A DNA stretch of 64,000 bases, from positions 1 to 64,000 of the forward strand of contig DASPXV010000041.1 in assembly GCA_035637115.1 (NCBI GenBank), in the 5' to 3' direction. The position numbers and the translations under genes were made by a program. The first letter of the stretch is position 1. The number at the start of each line of letters is the position of its first letter. The DNA is from JAICSD01 sp035637115. GTDB taxonomy: Bacteria > Acidobacteriota > Vicinamibacteria > Vicinamibacterales > 2-12-FULL-66-21. The notes beneath the pieces are model-generated. The model ran no database searches. It was not told where the DNA came from and saw nothing but the letters and a program-made list of their open reading frames with translations. This document shows, piece after piece, positions 59,354 to 64,000 of this stretch.

Positions 59354-62041
59354 ATGGGCTTCACCCGCTTCTTCCGTCGCCGCTACTGGGACGAGGAGCG
59401 CGCGCGCGAGCTCGATTCCTATCTCGCCGAAGAGATCGCCGACAACCTGGCGCGGGGCATGCCCCTCGATGCGGCGCGCACCGCAGCCTATCGCAAGCTG
59501 GGCAATCCCACGCGCATCCGCGAGGAGATTTACACGATGAACTCGATCGGATTCGTCGAAACGATCTGGCAGGATCTCCGCTACGGCGCGCGTCTGCTGC
59601 GCCGCAATCCGACGTTCGCGATCGTCGCGATCCTGACGCTGGCGCTCGGCACCGGCGCCAACACCGCGATCTTTCAGCTCGTCGACGCCATCCGATTGCG
59701 CACGCTGCCCGTCGAGCATCCCCAGCAACTCGCCGAGGTGCGCATCGTGAAGGCCCCCAACGGCCGGACCGGACAGTTCAACGGACGCTGGCCGATGCTG
59801 TCGTACCCGCTCTACCTGAAGATCAAGGAACAGCAGCAGGTGTTCACCGACGTCGCGGCGTGGGGCTCGGCCTCCTTCGATCTCGCGCCCGGCGGCGAGG
59901 AACGCCCCGCGCAGGCCATGTGGGTGAGCGGCAACTTCTTCGACGTGCTCGGCGTCCGCGCGGCGGCGGGGCGGCTGTTCGGGCCGGCCGATGACGTGAA
60001 GGGCTGCGCGCCCTCCGCGGTCCTGGGCCATGCCTTCTGGCAGCGCGAATACGCGGGCGACCCCTCCATCGTCGGTAGGACGATCCTCCTCGACGGCCAC
60101 CGGTTCGACGTGATCGGCGTGAGCGCGCGCGAGTTCTACGGCGTGGACGTCGGCCGCGCGTTCGACGTGGCGGTCCCGATCTGCGTCGAGCCGCTGTTCC
60201 GCGCGAGCAGTGGCCTGGACAAACCGGACCTCTGGTTCCTCGGCGGGATCGGACGGCTGAAGCCTGGGGTGACGTCGGACCAGGCGAGCGCGCAGCTCGC
60301 CGGCATCTCGAACGGCATCCTCGAGGCGACGGTGTCGAGCCGCTACATCGCGGCGGACGCGAAGAGCTACCGCGAGATGGTGATCGGCGCGCGTCCCGCG
60401 GCCTCTGGCATCAGCGGCCTCCGGCGCAGCTACGGCGATTCGCTGAACATCCTGCTCGGCGTCACGGCCCTCGTTCTGCTCATCGCCTGCGCCAATCTGG
60501 CGAACCTGATGCTCGCGCGCGCCACCGCGCGGGAGCGCGAGGTCGCCGTCCGCCTCGCCATCGGCGCGTCGCGGCGCCGCATCATCCGGCAGATGCTCTC
60601 CGAGAGCCTGCTGATCGCGGCGATCGGAGCGGCCGCCGGCATCCTCATCTCGCAATGGTTCAGCCGCTCGCTCATCGCATTCCTGAACTCCGACACCGAC
60701 CGACTGTTCGTCGATCTCGCCCCCGACTGGCGCGTGTTTTCATTCACCGCTGCCGTTGCGATTGCCGCGTGCCTCGTGTTCGGTCTGGCGCCGGCCATCC
60801 GCGCCACCCGCACGTCGCTGGGCGCCGCGATGAAGGCTGGCGGCCGCGGATCGACGGACGGCCGCGAGCGCTTCGGCGTGCGCCGGGCGCTGGTCGTCGT
60901 GCAGGTCGCGCTCTCCCTCGTGCTCCTCGTCGGCGCGCTCCTCTTCGCGCGCAGTCTGCGGAATCTGACGACACTGGATCCCGGGTTCCGCCAGGACGGC
61001 GTGCTGACGGCCGGCCTCGATCTGCGGAAGGCGAAGATTCCAGAGGCGTCGTTGGCTGCCGTGACCCAGCAGATCGTCGAGCGGGTGCGCGCCGTACCCG
61101 GTGTCCGCACGGTGGCGCAGACGTTCACCACGCCGGTCGGCGGGAACTTCTGGAACGATCGACTGATCGTCGGCGGGGCCGTCCAGAAGGAAGCCGTCAA
61201 CTTCAACTTGGTCGGGCCCGGTTATTTCGAGGCGCTCGGCATCCGTATCGCCGCCGGCCGCGATTTCGGCCCGGGAGACACGCCGCAGTCGCCGAAGGTC
61301 GCCATCGTGAGCGAGTCGTTCGCGCGGAAGTTCTTTCCTGGACGCGACACCGTCGGCCAGACCTTCCAGATCGAAACGCCGGTCGGCGAGCCGCGGCCGG
61401 TGTACCAGATCATCGGAATCGCGAGCGACACGAAGTACACCGACCTTCGCGAGCCGTTCAGGCCGCTGGTGCATCTCGGCATGACGCAGGACGAGCATCC
61501 GGGACCGTTCCTCCAGCTCGTAATCCGCACCGACACGGTTTCATCCGCCACGACCGCCGCGCTGACGCGCGCGATCACCGAGGTGAATCCGGTGATCGGT
61601 ATCCATTACCAGGCGGTGCGGACGCAGATCGAGCAGTCGCTGAGCCGCGAGCGGCTGATGGCGACGCTGTCGGGCTTCTTCGGCGGCCTCGCCGTTCTGA
61701 TCGCCACGATCGGGCTCTATGGCGTCATGTCGTACATGGTGACTCGGCGGCGCGTCGAGATCGGCGTCCGTATGGCGCTCGGCGCCGACGCGCGCTCGGT
61801 GGTGCGGATGGTCGTGCGCGAAGCGGGCGTGCTGCTGTTGGCCGGCCTCCTCGTCGGCGGCGTGCTGTCGGTGTACGCCGCAAGGACCGCGAACACATTT
61901 CTCTACGGACTGCAGCCGGGCGATCCGGCGACGCTCGCCATGGCGATGGCGGCGCTGGCCTCGGTGACGCTGCTCGCGAGCTGGATCCCCGCGACGCGCG
62001 CGTCGCGCGTGCAGCCAACCGCCGCGCTGCGCGAGGAGTAG
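59354..62041 (+). CDS. ADOP permease (acidobacterial duplicated-orphan FtsX type)
   Basis: An 895-residue permease. An N-terminal cytoplasmic domain (1-75, FFRRRYWDEERARELDSYLAEEIADNL) is typical of ADOP proteins and is missing in the 13169-15541 paralogue. Then TM1 (NPTFAIVAILTLALGTGANTAIF), a periplasmic MacB core and FtsX half (LLGVTALVLLIACANLANLMLARA), repeated in the second half. No ATPase is next to it, hence 'orphan'. Probably an efflux or signalling permease under PadR control. ATG 59354, 5 bp after padR. Confidence 0.94.
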   Translation: MGFTRFFRRRYWDEERARELDSYLAEEIADNLARGMPLDAARTAAYRKLGNPTRIREEIYTMNSIGFVETIWQDLRYGARLLRRNPTFAIVAILTLALGTGANTAIFQLVDAIRLRTLPVEHPQQLAEVRIVKAPNGRTGQFNGRWPMLSYPLYLKIKEQQQVFTDVAAWGSASFDLAPGGEERPAQAMWVSGNFFDVLGVRAAAGRLFGPADDVKGCAPSAVLGHAFWQREYAGDPSIVGRTILLDGHRFDVIGVSAREFYGVDVGRAFDVAVPICVEPLFRASSGLDKPDLWFLGGIGRLKPGVTSDQASAQLAGISNGILEATVSSRYIAADAKSYREMVIGARPAASGISGLRRSYGDSLNILLGVTALVLLIACANLANLMLARATAREREVAVRLAIGASRRRIIRQMLSESLLIAAIGAAAGILISQWFSRSLIAFLNSDTDRLFVDLAPDWRVFSFTAAVAIAACLVFGLAPAIRATRTSLGAAMKAGGRGSTDGRERFGVRRALVVVQVALSLVLLVGALLFARSLRNLTTLDPGFRQDGVLTAGLDLRKAKIPEASLAAVTQQIVERVRAVPGVRTVAQTFTTPVGGNFWNDRLIVGGAVQKEAVNFNLVGPGYFEALGIRIAAGRDFGPGDTPQSPKVAIVSESFARKFFPGRDTVGQTFQIETPVGEPRPVYQIIGIASDTKYTDLREPFRPLVHLGMTQDEHPGPFLQLVIRTDTVSSATTAALTRAITEVNPVIGIHYQAVRTQIEQSLSRERLMATLSGFFGGLAVLIATIGLYGVMSYMVTRRRVEIGVRMALGADARSVVRMVVREAGVLLLAGLLVGGVLSVYAARTANTFLYGLQPGDPATLAMAMAALASVTLLASWIPATRASRVQPTAALREE

Positions 62042-62081
62042 CAGCTCTGCCTCGCATGAATCTTGCGAGTATCCGCGGCGT

Positions 62082-62567
62082 ATGGACGAAATCGTCGCCG
62101 CGGAGGAACTGACCGAAACACAAAAGCGCGCCAACATCATTCGACTGGCCTTCGATAACGATCCCGCCAAGCTCGAGCGCTTCGTCGAGCTCATCAAGCG
62201 GAACGTGCCGGAAAACACTGGCGTCGTGGTGCGGGGGAGCGCCGTGACCGGCTACCGCTGGCGGGACAAAGCCCCCTTCGATTCGGAAGGTCCCGGAACG
62301 AGCGATCTCGATCTGACGTTCGTCGGCCATCGCATCCTCGAGTATTACAAGGTGACGGGTTTCTTCGTGCCGGGCGTCCACACGCGGCCGATCAGCAGGG
62401 ACGACCCCGATATCGCGCCCGGTCTCACTCCCTTGCGCGAGCAGCTCATCGCAATGGTGAATCGCCCCGTCAACATCCAGGGCTCACGGGATTTCGTGAT
62501 GTACTTCCGCGGCGAGCTGCTCGGCCAGCCGTACCTTACGCTGGTCGAGAGACCCGACATCGAGTGA
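62082..62567 (+). CDS. Nucleotidyltransferase-fold protein
   Basis: A 161-residue protein with a minimal nucleotidyltransferase signature: VVVRGSAVTG (the G-S motif) followed by GTSDLDLTFVG (D-x-D metal site) near residues 72-82. The C-terminal half with DPDIAPGLTPLREQL is helical. Target unknown; such proteins may modify RNA, proteins or small molecules, or be part of toxin-like pairs. Start ATG 62082. Its stop overlaps the next gene by GTGA. Confidence 0.72.
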   Translation: MDEIVAAEELTETQKRANIIRLAFDNDPAKLERFVELIKRNVPENTGVVVRGSAVTGYRWRDKAPFDSEGPGTSDLDLTFVGHRILEYYKVTGFFVPGVHTRPISRDDPDIAPGLTPLREQLIAMVNRPVNIQGSRDFVMYFRGELLGQPYLTLVERPDIE

Positions 62568-63304
62568 TCCGACTTCTGAGCTACAACATCCGCCGGGGCG
62601 GCGCCGGCCGCGAGGACGCATTGCAGTCCGTGATCACGGAGTGCGCGCCCGACATCGTGGTCTTCCAGGAGGCGACCGTCCCCGCCGTGATCGAATCGCT
62701 GTCGCAGCGTTGTGCAATGCCGATCTGGGCTGCGCTGCCGCGATTGTCGCTCGGGTTCATGAGCCGCATCCCGATCGCGCATTACGAATGGCACCGTCCG
62801 CGGCTGTCGCGCCATGCGTTTCTCGAAATCGTTCCGGTCGGACTGCCGCTCCGCGTCTTCGGCGTGCATCTGAGCGCAGTGTTCGCGGCTTTGACGGAAC
62901 GGCGCCGGGTCATGGAACTGCGTTCGCTCTTGAGCAGCATCAAGCGCCACCAGGACGGGCTGCACGCGCTCCTGGGAGACTTCAACACCGTCGCGCCCGG
63001 CGAGCTGCTGGATTTCGCCGCGCTGCCGCAGAAAGTGCGCGCGACGATGTGGTTGAGCGGCGGTGAAATTCGCTGGCGCACGATCCAGGTCGTTCTTGAC
63101 GCGGGGTACGTCGACGCGTTCCGCATGCTCCACCCGTCCGATCCGGGGTTGACGCTGCCGGCGGCAACGCCGCAGGTGCGGCTCGACTACCTGTTCGTCC
63201 CGAGCCCGCACATGTCCAAGGTGACGTGCTGCGACGTCATTCGATCGGCCACAGCTCAACAAGCTTCCGATCACTGTCCTTTAATGTCGGAAATCCAGGT
63301 GTAA
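62564..63304 (+). CDS. Endonuclease/exonuclease/phosphatase-family protein
   Basis: A 246-residue EEP-fold enzyme. LLSYNIRRGG (N-terminal Asn/Asp strand), PDIVVFQEAT (metal Glu), LLGDFNTVAPGE (DxN) and ASDHCPLMSEI (DH) are the four hallmark blocks. Such enzymes hydrolyse DNA, RNA, phospholipid or phosphoinositide phosphodiesters; the substrate is unknown. GTG start at 62564 is fused by GTGA to the nucleotidyltransferase-like gene, so the two probably act in one process. Confidence 0.88.
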   Translation: MIRLLSYNIRRGGAGREDALQSVITECAPDIVVFQEATVPAVIESLSQRCAMPIWAALPRLSLGFMSRIPIAHYEWHRPRLSRHAFLEIVPVGLPLRVFGVHLSAVFAALTERRRVMELRSLLSSIKRHQDGLHALLGDFNTVAPGELLDFAALPQKVRATMWLSGGEIRWRTIQVVLDAGYVDAFRMLHPSDPGLTLPAATPQVRLDYLFVPSPHMSKVTCCDVIRSATAQQASDHCPLMSEIQV

Positions 63305-63314
63305 GCTGGCACCG

Positions 63315-63704
63315 ATGACCACGCTGGTCGAACCCGTCATCGAGCGGCGGGCGCAGCCTGACGACGTGGAGTACTGGGAGCAAGTCTGGCGAATGCGGCC
63401 GGCCTCCGTCACGATCGCGCGCACCCACGCCACGGACGTCGGACATCGTCAACTGGTCATCACGCTGGACGGCGAGCGCCTTGGCGACCTGATGTACGGC
63501 GAGTCGATGCAGCGGGACGTTGCGGCCGGCGCGCATCGGCTGCGCGTGAGCAACACGCTGGTGTGGAAGACGGTGGAGTTCGAGGTCAAGCCGGGGGAGC
63601 AGGTGCGGTTCGACGCGATCAACCGCGCGGGCCGGTTGTCGTATCCGTTGATGGTGATACTCGGCGCGGGGCCGTTGTATGTAACCGTCCAACGGGTTGT
63701 CTGA
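63315..63704 (+). CDS. Hypothetical protein, 129 aa, beta-sandwich-like
   Basis: A 129-residue protein with no signal peptide. The middle (TLDGERLGDLMYGESMQRDVAAGAHRLRVSNTLVWKTVEFEVKPGEQVRFDA) has the alternating pattern of an immunoglobulin-like or PEGA-like beta sandwich, and a hydrophobic C-terminal strand YPLMVILGAGPLYVTVQRV may be a membrane tail. I do not recognise the family. ATG 63315 is 10 bp after the EEP gene stop, so it may be the third gene of that small operon. Confidence 0.65.
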   Translation: MTTLVEPVIERRAQPDDVEYWEQVWRMRPASVTIARTHATDVGHRQLVITLDGERLGDLMYGESMQRDVAAGAHRLRVSNTLVWKTVEFEVKPGEQVRFDAINRAGRLSYPLMVILGAGPLYVTVQRVV

Positions 63705-63797
63705 ATCTACCTACCTTCGCGGCTCCGCCGCTTCGGTGGGCACGCCGCGCGTCGCGCCTCCCGCCTTCGCCAAGGCTACGGCGGGCAGGCTCACCTA
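63705..63797. repeat. Palindromic dispersed repeat
   Basis: CTTCGCGGCTCCGCCGCTTCGG and CCGCCTTCGCCAAGGCTACGGCGGGCAGG (split here as short blocks) form small hairpins (CCCGCC...GGCGGG). This type of GCCTTCGCC/GGCTACGGCGG repeat is widely dispersed in GC-rich genomes. It separates the hypothetical gene from the convergent SDR gene. Confidence 0.65.
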
Positions 63798-64000
63798 CTA
63801 CCGGGCAGTCCAGCCGCCGTCCACGAATAGCGAGCTGCCGGTCACGTACGACGACGCGTCGGAGGCGAGAAACACCGCCGCGCCCGCCAGCTCCTCGAGT
63901 TCTCCCCAGCGGCCCAGCGGAATCTGGTTGATGAACTGCTGGTACGCGACCGGATCGTTCAGCAGCTGCCGATTCATATCCGTGGCGAACGGGCCGGGAC
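63798..64000 (-). CDS. SDR-family oxidoreductase, C-terminal part
   Basis: The frame is open to the window edge and ends with TAG at 63798-63800. Translated, it reads PFATDMNRQLLNDP, then QFINQIPLGRWGELEELAGAA, then a GSSLFVDGGWTAR end. This is the C-terminal third of a classical short-chain dehydrogenase/reductase, the FabG-type 'GxxxxVDGG' tail with the LGRWGEPEE helix. Catalytic residues and N-terminus lie beyond the window. Substrate unknown. Confidence 0.92.
   Translation of the reverse strand, partial: PGPFATDMNRQLLNDPVAYQQFINQIPLGRWGELEELAGAAVFLASDASSYVTGSSLFVDGGWTAR

Noticed and set aside
1..64000. tRNA or rRNA genes
   Set aside because: No T-loop/anticodon patterns or rRNA sequence seen by eye; a small one could be missed.

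Overview
This GC-rich window looks like chromosomal DNA from an Acidobacteriota bacterium, most likely of the Vicinamibacteria type. This is an inference from gene content: a PadR regulator next to an 'ADOP' FtsX/MacB-type permease, a DUF1592-DUF1552 cytochrome pair, secreted M28 and M14 peptidases, ThuA, a TonB receptor and an ECF sigma factor coupled to a Ser/Thr kinase. No tRNA, rRNA, CRISPR array, transposase or prophage was seen. Genes are tightly packed. Many same-strand neighbours overlap by ATGA or GTGA, nearly every convergent pair overlaps at its 3' ends, and divergent pairs are often only 30-55 bp apart.

Layout. 1-5.3 kb: membrane and envelope genes, an M28 peptidase, an odd FHA/HD-GYP remnant and a metal-binding protein. 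5.4-10.9 kb: a four-gene operon (alpha/beta hydrolase, DUF1592, DUF1552, degenerate nucleoside-hydrolase homologue). 11.2-15.5 kb: a cytochrome/copper-monooxygenase-like protein, an unknown protein and an FtsX permease. 15.6-20.7 kb: a threonine operon (aspartokinase, homoserine dehydrogenase, threonine synthase, homoserine kinase) behind a complete-looking attenuator with a 30-codon Thr-rich leader peptide. 20.6-34.9 kb: metallopeptidase, TonB receptor, ABC exporter, a 52-bp tandem array before ettA, a prepilin, an M14 peptidase, a histone-like protein and a HerA-like ATPase. 35-43 kb: a kinase-like lipoprotein, a TatT lipoprotein, the ligase/exonuclease repair pair, a membrane glycosyltransferase-like protein and an outer-membrane barrel. 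43-48.2 kb, minus strand: a second aspartate-pathway operon (homoserine dehydrogenase, ACT-less aspartokinase, cystathionine gamma-synthase, aspartate-semialdehyde dehydrogenase, DUF1440) behind a SAM-I riboswitch, with a LysE exporter diverging from it. 49-64 kb: kinase/sigma pair, MBL hydrolase, aminotransferase, APC permease, two frameshifted genes, pruA, thuA, padR-ADOP, a nucleotidyltransferase/EEP pair and the 3' end of an SDR gene.

Main biological point. The aspartate-family pathway is present as two separately controlled halves about 30 kb apart. One has a threonine-codon attenuator, the other a SAM riboswitch. Each carries its own aspartokinase and homoserine dehydrogenase. The only asd lies in the SAM-controlled operon. 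The threonine-operon aspartokinase keeps its C-terminal regulatory region and the methionine-operon copy has lost it, so control of the latter appears to rest on RNA.

The window is also rich in small repeats: two copies of a roughly 163-bp MITE, one of which supplies the stop codon of the ATPase gene; a 99-bp palindromic element inserted in frame in an MBL gene; several inverted or tandem arrays; and a repeat in the activation loop of a kinase.
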